NCBI GenBank assembly: GCA_016617855.1
Contig: JAECUM010004945.1
Span: forward strand, 1-64,000
Length of the DNA stretch: 64,000 nt
Reading direction: 5' to 3'
Source: Megalonaias nervosa
Lineage: Eukaryota > Mollusca > Bivalvia > Unionida > Unionidae
The position numbers and the translations under genes are program-made. Below are positions 46,876 through 55,544 of this stretch, in pieces. The notes below the pieces were generated by a model. The model was not told the origin of the DNA. It saw nothing but the letters and a program-made list of their open reading frames with translations, and searched no databases. How positions within the stretch are numbered: position 1 is the first letter of the stretch; each line of letters starts with the position of its first letter.

Positions 46876-47598
46876 CGTCCCTTCAGTCTCATCTTCCCAT
46901 CAAATTGATTCGTGCCTTGTACGGTATCAGTCGCGAAAAAAAATCCACAAATACGTGCTCGTGTCTTAGAAGCTAGTCTCAAAGAAGTCTTACGATGGTT
47001 TACGGTGACAGCACGTCAATTACTGCAAGGCATCATTCAGATTCCACATCAAACCAAACGTTTTTTGAGAGAAACAAAGTCGCCTTGACGCAGCTAGCCG
47101 ATCCTCGCATTGACACTCAAACCAAAAAGCAAATCATTTTGAAACCTGGAGGTAGCGGTTCTCTAGGAGGTGTCATCATTCGTTCCCTCTTAAAATGGGA
47201 TCCTAATGCTCCCAAAGTCGTCCCCAAGAAAAAAGCCACGCCCAAACGTACCCAGAAGAAAAAGAAAAAGAGCAACGGTGTCAAGACCAGGTCACATCCT
47301 CAGAAAAGAAAAAGAAAAGTCCACAGAAAACAGCTTCTACCCGCAAGAGAGCGTCTCCAAAAACTTCTCCTCAGCGGTGACACCCTCTTCCTCTTTAGCG
47401 GCAGTGGCCGCTGCTCACAAAGTACCTGCCCCCAAAAGCAAAGTCCAAGAGAGAACGGGTGTGTTACAGAGTTTACTGGATTTGTCCAAGCAAGAACTGT
47501 CCCGATTTAGTCCGTTGCGAACTCCTCCACGACGTGTGTTGCCTGTCATCAAGTTGATACGACGTAAAGACAATCAGTGGCGACGCATTCCAGTATAA
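46872..47598 (+). pseudogene. Basic core-like protein, several frameshifts
   Basis: Starts MTSLQSHLPIKLIRALYGIS. An A8 run near 46942 shifts it to RARVLEASLKEVLRWFTVTA and IPHQTKRFLRETKSP, a second shift near 47085 gives LTQLADPRIDTQTKKQIILK and GGSGSLGG, then a long Lys/Arg stretch (PKRTQKKKKKSNG), and it ends in another frame with LLDLSKQELSRFSPLR and RRIPV at 47598. The N-terminal half has the same plan as the protein at 48063-48395 (helical leader, K-rKKq-L, then a GG box), so the two are probable paralogues. A DNA-binding virion core role is inferred from charge and context. Confidence 0.55.
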
Positions 47599-47602
47599 AA
47601 AA
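47594..47602 (+). promoter_or_regulatory. TATA box
   Basis: tataaaaaa at 47594, 61 bases before the ATG at 47655; it overlaps the last codon and stop of the upstream gene. Confidence 0.6.
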
Positions 47603-47654
47603 GACCTGAGGCAAACAATACGGATCAGTGTTTTTGTGCTGCTGAACGCCCAAA

Positions 47655-47882
47655 GATGTCACCTCCAAGAAGTGCACACCGTTACTAATGTGTTCCTTCT
47701 TCGGTCCAAAAAGGAAAAGGAAAACGAAAAAGACAGTCACGGCATCCTAAAAAGCGCTTAGCCAAACATCGACGTCACCCCCAGAAACGACACACTGGTC
47801 CAACGAAAAAGAGGAGTCACCAAAGAGGAGGATTCTTTGGCGATTTTGGAAAACACATCGTCACCTTTATGACGAAGCGATA
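47655..47882 (+). pseudogene. pX/mu-like basic core peptide with one stop
   Basis: One frame with a TAA after residue 11. It is strongly basic (KGKGKRKRQSRHPKKRLA, HPQKRHTGPTKKRS) and then HQRGGFFGDFGKHIV near the end. Basic stretch plus GGFF is the hallmark of adenovirus pX-like peptides found in many Polintons. Expected to bind and condense DNA in the virion. Confidence 0.65.
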
Positions 47883-47974
47883 GTCCCCAAAAAAGGATTA
47901 AAGACCCTGTGACAAGTCATCGACGTTAGTGTATTTTTGCTGTGTGCATCGGAACCAACGAACCCACCGAGAAA

Positions 47975-48058
47975 GATGTCACTCCATAAAAGACATTCCT
48001 CTTCTACCCCCAAAAGGAAAGAAAAGGAAAGGACTGCACCTCGTTTAGCCAAACATTG
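47975..48058 (+). pseudogene. Truncated duplicate of the pX-like peptide
   Basis: 27 codons (MSLHKRHSSSTPKRKEKE, ending RLAKH) with a leader similar to that before 47655 (agtgtttttgtgctg against agtgtatttttgctg). The block looks like a partial tandem copy of the preceding gene. Confidence 0.4.
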
Positions 48059-48062
48059 AGAC

Positions 48063-48395
48063 ATGTTGTCCGTCCTGTCCAAAGCTCCTCCACCCATGCG
48101 AAAAAAACTCATTCAAACTGCCTCCAAGGACGTCATCGATACCGTGTGCGAATGTTGTCTGAATGTCTTGAAAGGCACAATACCTTTGTCTAAACACCAG
48201 AAAGAATGCTTAGCCAAACATCGACACGTTCTTCACCAAATGGTCCAAAAGAAAGTACCCATTGGTCAAAAGAAAAAGATGTTGGTGCAACGCGGAGGAA
48301 TCTTACCCTTTTCGCCCATGTTGCTGAAAGGAGTAATGGGAACAATAGGAGGACCCTTGCTGCAAGGAGCATTGGGAAACGTCCTGAGAAGATGA
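48063..48395 (+). CDS. Polinton core/capsid-associated protein (LVQRGG family)
   Basis: An intact 110-residue frame. Order: MRKKLIQTASKDVIDTVC, ECCLNVLKGTIPLSKHQKEC with conserved Cys, a basic KKVPIGQKKKMLVQRGG and a Gly/Leu-rich hydrophobic tail (LLKGVMGTIGGPLLQGALG). Proteins with the same plan (VCECxxNxLxGxxPL, KKKLLVQRGG, hydrophobic end) are familiar from invertebrate Polinton-type genomes, often annotated as uncharacterised. The tail could insert into membranes, like pVI/pX-type virion peptides. Confidence 0.7.
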   Translation: MLSVLSKAPPPMRKKLIQTASKDVIDTVCECCLNVLKGTIPLSKHQKECLAKHRHVLHQMVQKKVPIGQKKKMLVQRGGILPFSPMLLKGVMGTIGGPLLQGALGNVLRR

Positions 48396-48467
48396 AGATA
48401 AAAAGGTCCAAGAAGATAAAAAGGACCTTTGGAGTCAAAAGATCACAGACGTGATCCTTGAAATCCG

Positions 48468-49130
48468 ATGGAAGGACGAAAACTGGCTTTACTGCCTTAC
48501 AAACGATGGATGGAATACCATCATTGGCAAGAACAACGAACCCAGCATTTACCTCTCAATCCTCATTTGACCGAAATGTCCCAGTTACAACACGAATTGC
48601 AATCGTTGATGGATCGCAGCGATTTGTCAGAAACGGAAAAATAACAATTGTTGTAACGAATGTCACTCTTTCACCAGAAAGCTTTAGACGAAACAGCTCT
48701 AACTACTCTGAAAGATTTTAAGACTCTGATGAAAAGTCCATCACCACAACCCCCAGTGGGAAAGACAGACGCAATCCAAAGGATGCCTGAGGAAGAAGAG
48801 GTACGAGAAGTCTTTCAAACATCGTCAGCAGCTCCTATCCCTAGTAAGATTGTAGCGTCCTTGTTGACCCCCTCCCCTACACCCCAACGAGAAGAACTTA
48901 AAGCTTGGGTTAAAAAGATGATGTCCACTCCTCCTTCGACAGAAGTGAAAAAGAAAGAAGGGAAACCAGAAGTTAAAAAAGAAAAGAAGACCAAAGCCAT
49001 CCCATTACCACCACCACCACCACTAGCTTCAACTTCTACACCCGTGGCACATCGGACACGTAAATCCGCTTCTAAACTACCCCCTCGTCCCATTCAGAGT
49101 AGCATCAGTGAAGAGTGGATCACTTATTAA
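48468..49130 (+). pseudogene. Unknown Polinton protein with proline-rich tail, two stops
   Basis: One frame of 221 codons from ATG 48468 to 49130, interrupted by TAA at 48642-48644 and at 48654-48656. The N-terminal part (LALLPYKRWMEYHHWQEQ, LTEMSQLQHELQSLM) recalls the short (L)(L/V)PYERxxxW start of proteins seen beside protease or integrase genes in other Polintons. The rest is disordered: acidic and Pro/Ser-rich (SLLTPSPTPQREEL), a Lys-rich block, a polyproline run (IPLPPPPPLAS) and a KSASKLPPRP end. Role unknown. The two stops are only four codons apart. Confidence 0.55.
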
Positions 49131-49133
49131 AAG

Positions 49134-50232
49134 ATGGAGAAGGTGTTAGCCAGCATTTACTACGATCCATCCCATCCCGCAGGTTACTACGGAGTTCAGA
49201 AATTGTATCGTGCTGTCAAAACTCGACTGAAAAGTATCCGTTTACCTCAAGTGCAAGAACAAGCCACGTACACCTTACACAAACCCATTCGACGAAAATT
49301 TTCCAGAAGTCACACCCGAGTGGAGGGCATAGATCATCGATGGCAAGCCGATTTAGCCGATGTCTCTCATTTTTTCCACCTACAATCGTGGTTACAAATA
49401 TTTGTTTTGTGTCATCGACGTCTTTTCCAAATTTGCTTGGGTCGTGCCATTGACTTCCAAATCTAGCAGTGAGTTAGTGCTAGCCCTCAAACTGGTGTTG
49501 AAACAAAGCGGTCGTAACCCTCTTCGATGGCAAACTGACAAAGGCACCGAATTTCTGAACCAAGCTTTCCAAAAAGAATTGAAGAAACGTGACATTCATT
49601 TTTTCACCACCGAGAATCCCGAAACAAAAGCCAGCATCGTGGAACGTTTTCAACGCACCTTGAAAGAACGCATGTGGAAATATTTTACGCATCAACACAC
49701 TCTCAAGTACATCGACGTCTTGCCACACCTCGTCCAATCGTACAACCAATCTTACCATCGGAGAATTGAGAGTGCCCCCCAGGAAGTGACTCCAGACAAT
49801 GAAGTGACCGTCTTCGAGCGCCTGTTTGCTACTTCCCCAACAGTGACTGTCCCCAACAAAGGTGGAGTGTTGGCATCAGGAGATTATGTACGCATTGGCA
49901 AAACCAAACGCGCTTTCGACAAAGGTTACTTACCCAACTGGACCACCGAATTGTTTCGTGTCACTGAACGAGTGAGTGGCCGTTATCCTCCTGTCTATAA
50001 ATTGGAACACATGAACGGGGAAGTGATAAAATGAACGTTTTACTTGCCCGAGTTACAACGTGTGACCAAAAAAGGAGATGACGTGTACGAGATAGAAACC
50101 ATTCTCGATCGAAGAACTCGTAAAGTGGGAAAACCACGTGTCAAAGAAGTCAACGTACGTTGGAAATGATATCCTCCCAGTTTTAACTCTTGGATCGACG
50201 CTTCGCAACTCATCGACTATAAAAAGAAGTGA
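49134..50232 (+). pseudogene. int: Retroviral-type integrase with chromodomain, broken
   Basis: N-terminal Polinton signature IYYDPSHPAGYYGVQKLYRA, then TLHKPIRRKFSRS and the core: WQADLADVS (first Asp), a shift in a T run near 49370, CVIDVFSKFAWVVPLTSKS, WQTDKGTEFLN (second Asp) and ASIVERFQRTLKE (Glu), so the DDE triad is complete. Next are an SH3-like region (SGDYVRIGKTKRAFDKG), LPELQRVTKKGDD, and a chromodomain (YEIETILDRRTRK, RWK, stop, YPPSFNSWID). Two in-frame TGA codons (near 50032 and 50167) fall where glycine codons are usual. Compared with element A there is no phospholipase domain in front. It would carry out element insertion. Confidence 0.92.
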
Positions 50233-50237
50233 CCATC

Positions 50238-50501
50238 ATGCCCTTCAACACAGCCTTAGCTACTGCAGTAATCACTCCGTCGCCCAGTTCATCTCTGCAA
50301 GATCTACAAAAGCAACCCTTGTGAGTGTGGTGTGGAGAACGTGTGCCTAAAACGCAAATCGTCTTTGTCTGCCAAATCTTTGTGGTGTATTGTGTCATCG
50401 GTGCTGCTATTGCCAATTTGAGTTTGCAACAAGGAGACAAACAATTGTGGACCATTTTTCTTAGCAGTTGCATCGGTTACCTTCTTCCCAATCGTCTCTG
50501 A
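50238..50501 (+). pseudogene. Small conserved Polinton membrane protein, one stop
   Basis: 87 codons in one frame with a TGA at 50322-50324. After a polar start (PSPSSSLQDLQKQP) comes TQIVFVCQIFVVYCVIGAAI, then ANLSLQQGDKQLWTIFLSSC and IGYLLPNRL. The pattern hydrophobic helix, NL-L--G---LW--LLSSC-GYLLPNP is a widespread small protein of invertebrate Polintons. It presumably sits in a membrane or in an inner virion membrane; function unknown. A TATA-like tataaaaa at 50218 sits 20 bases before the start. Confidence 0.65.
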
Positions 50502-50622
50502 AATATTCCTCTAACGGAAACAACAACGGGAGTCTTGGGTCCAAAGTTAGTCCCCCTTGCCATCATCTTTTAGACACTCCTCTGACTGCCAGTGACTCCT
50601 CGGACACTAAAACTGTGGAATT
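50502..50622. other. Short intergenic spacer
   Basis: About 120 bases before the penton-like gene; no clear TATA box seen. Confidence 0.4.
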
Positions 50623-52643
50623 ATGAACAACCAATTTTACTTAACGTTACCCAGTGACAGTTCCGTGGAGGTGTTTCCCAATAACACTTTGTGCTGTTTC
50701 TCGGCCAGATTATCTCAAGCCATCCAATTGAATCAAGAAGCCCATTGGGAAGTGGCTTTGGTGGAAATGATTCACCCTACACAAATCAAAAACATCGTCG
50801 AAAATCAAAACACTTTTGCGGTGGAAATTCATGACCCGCAAGTGCAACAAGCCATGGATGAACGTGCCAGTGTAGCTGACTTTATGAAAACACAAGACCC
50901 CAAAACTAATCGCTCCACTTATCTGTTGAAAATTCCTGCGGGCAATTATTTTAATGGTCAACATTTGGTGAACGCCATTGCCGACAGGTTCAATTTCATG
51001 TTTGATAAAAGCTTGGAAAAAGCCAGAAGAAGTGTCAAGATCAAGTATCACAAAATAGCTCGTCACCTAATGATCAAATTTTCATTGGACAAAGTATTGG
51101 CCATTACATTTTGTCCTGAATTGTATGACATTTTGGGTGGAGACCCCAAGATGATCAAGATGAGAAACGAAATACTAGCCGTGACCGGTAACTTGGATTT
51201 TGCGAAATATTTTCGATTCCCTGTAGAAATGAACCAAGCACTGAATTTGATATTTGTGTGCTCCCCGCCATCCGTGACCTTGACCTTGGTATCTAATTAG
51301 ATATCTCCTGGATGGTTCAGTGTTTGATCTCAGACGCCTAGCTGCTAAAACCAAGACTCTTGAAAGACTCATCACTGAAGCACTCTTTGCAGACGACTGT
51401 GTCCTCATGGCCCATGAAGAGATTCACCTACAGACAATTGTGGATAAGTTCTCTGAAGCCTCCAATCTGTTCGGACTCACAATTAGCCTAGAAAAGACAG
51501 AAGTCCTCTTCCAGCCTGCCCCAAACACTGTCCCTTCACAACCCTGCATCACCATCGGTGACACGCAGCTGAAGAATGTGGACAGCTTCAAATACCTAGG
51601 CAGCACAATATCCAATGATGGCTCCCTGGACAAAGAGATCACTGCGAGGATCCAAAAAGCCAGCCAAGTACTCGGACGACTTCAAACCAAGGTCTTGCAG
51701 CACAAGGATACACACTTGTCAACAAAGTTGAAGGTGTACAATGCAGTTGTCCTGACGTCTCTCTTGTATGGCTGTGAAACGTGGACTGTATACCGAAGGC
51801 ACATCAGTCGGTTGGAACAATTCCACCAGCGCTCCCTGAGAGCCATCATGAAGATCAAGTGGCAGGACCGAATCCCCAATCAGGAAGTCCTTGATAGAGC
51901 AAACACAACAAGCATTGAAGCCAAACTGAACCAGGCCCAGCTTCGTTGGACCGGCCATGTCATCCGCATGGATCAAAACAGAATCCCAAACCAACTGTTC
52001 TTTGGCGAGCTAGTCCAAGGCAACCGATACCAAGGCCGCCCTCATAAGAGGTACAAAGACAACCTCAAGACGCATATCAAATGGGCAGACCTTCAACCCC
52101 ATCAGCTCGAGCTCGCTGCCTCAGACAGAAGTTACTGGCAAGCCCTGACCAGAAAAGCCAGTTCCACCTTCGAGGCTGACCGCCACCAGCGTCTTGCTGC
52201 AGCCCGTGAGAGACGTCACAGAGCTGCGTCTCAGCCACCCCCAAGTACCGGTGTCCCATGCCCCACCTGCAACCGCCTGTGTTCATCGGAATTTAGACTC
52301 CGGAGCCACATACGCGTCCATCGTTGATGAGACTGCACAACATGTCTTCCTCGGCCCCCGAGAGACTACCAAAACTCCGATGTGGTGGAGTACAACGTGG
52401 TGGGACACACCTCCGTACCGTTACTGCATGTCAATTCTTTCAACGTGGATTCTGCCACGGCTGCTGACGAGGAAGGTGGAAACACCTATCACGTTCACCG
52501 CGAATTTGTACATCCTCACTATTTGCCCGTCAGTAAGTCTTTTTTCGACACTGTCAACATTGCTATAAAAGGAGATCTGGGACAAAATATTCACCAAAGA
52601 GAAAGTCACAGTGAAACTCCATTTTCGAAAACGATTACTCTAA
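50623..52643 (+). pseudogene. Penton/minor-capsid-type protein (FYLTLPS family), split by a LINE
   Basis: The first part (50623 to about 51257) starts MNNQFYLTLPSDSSVEVFPN and continues SQAIQLNQEAHWEVALVEM, LKIPAGNYFNGQHLV and a variable region. The second part resumes at about 52377 with SDVVEYNVVGHTSVPLLHV, HREFVHPHYLPVSKSFFDT and VNIAIKGDLGQNI, and after one more shift KVTVKLHFRKRL with a stop at 52641-52643. Both halves are characteristic of one conserved invertebrate Polinton protein whose FYLTLPS start and PHY-PVS end usually occur in a single chain. It is considered a minor capsid (penton-like) component. The LINE insertion destroys it. Confidence 0.8.
51258..52376 (+). mobile_element. 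5'-truncated LINE (RT C-terminus with C2H2 finger)
   Basis: Open frame 51320-52327, but LINE sequence seems to begin near 51258 (VLPAIRDLDLGI) and ends about 52376. Recognisable: LDGSVFDLRRLAAKTKT, the RT catalytic FADD (ALFADDCVLMAHEE), LTISLEKTEVLFQPAPN, FKYLGSTIS, YNAVVLTSLLYGCETWT, WTGHVIRM, RPHKRYKDNLK, and a final C2H2 zinc finger (CPTCNRLCSSEF, H and H). The frame is fully open, so the insertion is far younger than its host element. No clear target duplication was found. Confidence 0.88.
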
Positions 52644-52656
52644 TTTTTTGTCAGTC

Positions 52657-53358
52657 ATGTATCCTGTGTACCAAGGAGTCGCTCGCCAGCGAGGACGTGG
52701 TTTAGGTGATATGCTAAAATCAGCCTTTCGTACAGTTGTTCCCGTTTTGAAACCGATGGTGACACGGGGATTGCACGCCGTAAAAGCTTCCGCATTGACG
52801 CACGGCAAAGAATTTCTCCAAAATGTCATCATTGACAAGGGGGCCCCGAGTGGCCGAGTGGTCTAAAGCGCTCTCCGCTACGGATCACTGCCATCTCACC
52901 TCTGCGTCGGTTCGAGTCTAGGATTCGGCGAATGTGGATATGTGAGAAAGCTTGCCAGTAGCTTCTCGTGGGTCGGTGGTTCTTTCCGGGGATTTCCCGG
53001 TTTCTTCCTCCACCATTAATACTGGCCGCTATGTATAGCCTATCGTGTGCTGAAAAATGGCGTTAAGCCCCACAACAACAACAACATCATCATTGACAAA
53101 CAAAATCCCAAAGAAGCTTTCTTGAGAGCAGGCAAAAATGTCTTGCTTCAAACGGGTAAAGACATTTTGGGTCGGCGAGAAACTCCTATAAATACCCTGG
53201 GCAATGCCGAGTCAGGCATTCCCGCTTCCCTGACACGACAGCAAGGACAAGGCAGAAAAAGACGACGAAAACACCGGGTTAAAAGAAGAAGAGGAAAACA
53301 AAAAAGAAGAAGGAAGAAGAACAAGAAAAGAAGAGAGGGTTCCTGCCTCATCTCATGA
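52657..53358 (+). pseudogene. Basic minor capsid/core protein, interrupted by a SINE
   Basis: Starts MYPVYQGVARQRGRGLGDML at the ATG 52657, then KSAFRTVVPVLKPMVTRGL and HGKEFLQNVIIDK, the SINE (52839-53086), then QNPKEAFLRAGKNVLLQTGK and a highly basic C-terminus (RKRRRKHRVKRRRGKQKRRR) to 53358. The YQG---RG-GLG start with LFR--PVLK is a common small protein of Polintons and adintovirus-like genomes, probably a DNA-binding or pVI-like virion protein. The coding sequence is clean on both sides of the SINE. Its stop overlaps the next start as ATGA. Confidence 0.72.
52839..53086 (+). mobile_element. tRNA-derived SINE, family 2, with 13-bp target duplication
   Basis: A tRNA-like head with A box tggccgagtggtctaaagcg and B box ggttcgagtc; then a central domain (cttctcgtgggtcggtggtt, ccggtttcttcctccacc) like the conserved central domain of mollusc SINEs; and a (CAA)n tail. 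Flanked by tcatcattgacaa at 52826-52838 and 53087-53099. The tRNA body is not a functional tRNA gene: it has been captured as a polymerase III promoter. Confidence 0.92.
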
Positions 53359-53723
53359 TAAGACTTGTCTGTGAGGTCAAACCTGAGGTGAAGACGCCTA
53401 CACAACCACTACCAACACCGCTGCCACTACCAATACCACAACGACCGAGAGCCGCTGTCCCTCAGATTGAAAATTAGGAGAAGGAGGCCTTGGAGGAGTT
53501 GGAGAGACAGTGGCAAGAGTGTGAGCCGCAGCTTCAGCAACATCATCCCAGTGTGTGGAATAGAAGAAGGAGGGAACAAGTGTTCACTATCCCTCAGACT
53601 GAAGACTGGAATAATGAAGCCAGTCAAGCTCCCTCTGCGCTGCCAACCACACGCATCAATTGGGAGCAGGACTGGAGCCGACATTGCGTCTGTGGGGCCA
53701 GACCTGGTAGGTGCCACCATTAG
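53355..53723 (+). pseudogene. Unknown protein, one stop
   Basis: One frame of 122 codons beginning in the ATGA overlap with the upstream gene. A proline-rich start (TPTQPLPTPLPLPIPQRP), a TAG near 53475, then a helical charged part (EALEELERQWQECEPQLQ), HHPSVWNRRRREQVFTIPQT, and an end with CVCGARPGRCHH. I do not recognise a family. The place after the core gene is where I expected the major capsid gene, but this protein shows none of its motifs. Confidence 0.4.
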
Positions 53724-53885
53724 CCAGGTGCAATTGGACTTCCAAGAAAATAAGCCCTTCTCAGGGCTAACCAAATCTCTAGAAAAGAGAGACTATTCAA
53801 GTTGCCAATTTGTGTGAATGTAGAGTAGTGTGACTATAAACACTAACTCCTTTACTGTTGTGTGTGCGTGCGTGTGTGTGTGTTG

Positions 53886-54490
53886 CTTCTCTTCCTTCGT
53901 TTGTGTGGATAGTATAGTGTACATGTTTTATGCATTCTCGTTTGTTTGTGTGGATAGTAAATATGGTGTGTTTTATGCATTTGCGTTCGTTTGTATGGAT
54001 AGTGGAATGTGTATGTTTTATGCATTCGCGTTCATTGGTGTGGATAGTATAGTGTGTATGTTTTATGCATTCGCGTTCGTTCGTGTGGATAGTAGGTGTG
54101 GTGTGTTTTTTCTTCTCTTCCCTTTTGTGTGGATAGTATAGTGTGTATGTTTTATGCATTCTCGTTTGTTTGTGTGGATAGTAAATATGGTGTGTTTTAT
54201 GCATTCGCGTTCTTTTGTGTGGATAGTATAGTGTGTATGTTTTATGCATTCGCGATCGTTGGTGTGGAGAGTATAGTGTGCATGTTTTATGCATTTGTGT
54301 TTGTTGGTGTGGATTGTAGGTATGGTGTGTTTTTTTTCCTTCTCGTTTGTGTGGACAATATATATGGTATGTTTTATGCGGATAGTATATATATGTGTGT
54401 GTGTTTTATGCGTTCTCGTTCGTTTGTGTGGATAGTAGATATGGTATGTTTTATGCATTCGCGTTCGTTGGTGTGGATAGTAGATAATAT
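53886..54490 (+). repeat. 45-bp minisatellite
   Basis: About 12-13 units of 45 bases (ttgtgtggatagtatagtgt, gtatgttttatgcattcgcg, ttcg) with some variant or shortened units. Because 45 is a multiple of three, both strands carry long repetitive open frames, which I regard as artefacts. It ends about 65 bases before the right terminal repeat. Confidence 0.92.
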
Positions 54491-54556
54491 GTGACGTGAG
54501 TGCAAGGGATGTTTTCGTTCACGTCCGTGCTTGACGTATATAACACGGAACGCTAG

Positions 54557-55544
54557 TCAGTCTGGCTACCCACGTTAACTAGTCAAGACCTATCAAGATG
54601 GAAGTATTTAACCAATTAAAAGACAGTTGGTATTGGATGATGGATGGATCATACGTACTGGATAGGCTTGAAAAGGAATGGAGGTTCCCAGGCAGCCAAG
54701 ACTTAGTGACCAAACTGAAAGTAGCCAGTTTTGAATTACAAGGGATGATAGTGGAGGAAGCGGAGAAGTTGAGAGGCTTCATACAACTTAAATATGTAAG
54801 AGTGGGAACTTTGAAACAAGTGATTGATATTGTTATAGAAGTCAGATGTTACTTGGAAGACTTATTCCATTTAACCGAGTGGCCTTCTGTCAAAAAAAGG
54901 CTTAAACGGCTTAAAGAAAGGAGAAGAGATTATGAAAAAGGTAATGGGAGGAGAGGTGAAGAAAATAAAAGAGATATGGACAAAAGAGAGAAAGGAGAAG
55001 GAACCCCCCCCCCCCAAAAAAAGAAGAGGACTTTGAAAGACTGAACATTAACTGGATGAAAATACAGAAAAAATTTAGAGACATGGGACATCCAGACTGG
55101 ATTCCAGATGAAGAAAAGAAAAAGACGAAGAAAGGAATCATTGGAAAATTAAGAAGCTGGTGGAAGAACTGGAGACAATAGAATCAAAAACCAAAGGCCC
55201 TTTTTAGGGCCACTCCATTACCTCAAAATGATTTATTCTTTCTTGCCTAAAAAAACTTAAAACATACTATACTATCCGCTGACACGAACGCGAATGCATA
55301 ACACTTTTGTATAGAAATGAAACAGGTGGCTTGACATCACGCTACTTGCTACATTGTTGCATGTGTCCAGTACCATGACGTCACCCTACCTGTTCCATTC
55401 CTCTTGTCACTATACAAAATTCCCATATGCCCCAAACAGTCCCAGGCTGGTTTTTTTTGTCCCTATAAATCTGTGCCCCAAACAGTCCCAGGCTGTTTTT
55501 CCTTCTTTGGCCTCATATGCCCCAAACTATCCCACTACACTACT
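54557..55544 (-). repeat. Right terminal inverted repeat of element B
   Basis: About 990 bp, the inverted partner of 39826-40866. The inner edge is at cagtctggctacccacg, the outer edge at cccactacactact (55544). The outer part holds two tandem copies of a ccccaaacagtcccaggctg unit that differ from the left repeat's version, so the tips have diverged more than the gene-bearing part. Confidence 0.9.
54598..55181 (+). pseudogene. Gene inside the right terminal repeat, unknown protein
   Basis: The frame 54598-55044 starts MEVFNQLKDSWYWMMDGS and runs without break through VIDIVIEVRCYLEDLFHL and RRDYEKGNGRRGEENKRDM to a C/A homopolymer at 55005-55021, where it shifts. The next frame gives MGHPDWIPDEEKK and ends GIIGKLRSWWKNWRQ at 55181. 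Here the N-terminal and basic parts are in one frame, whereas in the left copy they are not; conversely, the part after the homopolymer is in frame in the left copy. So the two copies carry different breaks. It is transcribed outward. Family unknown. Confidence 0.62.

Larger units (their letters stand above)
39826..55544 (+). mobile_element. Maverick/Polinton element B, GC-richer, with terminal inverted repeats
   Basis: A 15.7-kb element bounded by inverted repeats starting agtagtgtagtggga at 39826 and ending with its complement at 55544. AGT... ends are usual for Polintons. The six flanking bases (tctaag at 39820-39825, tcttga at 55545-55550) share only three positions, so a target duplication is not confirmed. 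All interior genes are on plus: polymerase, BIR protein, ATPase, core proteins, integrase, membrane protein, penton-like protein. It has later insertions (a LINE at 51.3-52.4 kb, a SINE at 52.8-53.1 kb, probably a GC-rich piece at 40.9-41.3 kb) and many stops and shifts. Confidence 0.92.

Noticed and set aside
53467..53817. Major capsid protein of element B
   Set aside because: No jelly-roll motif found; the better supported frame is the one starting in the ATGA overlap at 53355.
53797..54458. Long repetitive frames on both strands (165, 131, 132 codons)
   Set aside because: Produced by the 45-bp period of the minisatellite; no start context or conserved domain.
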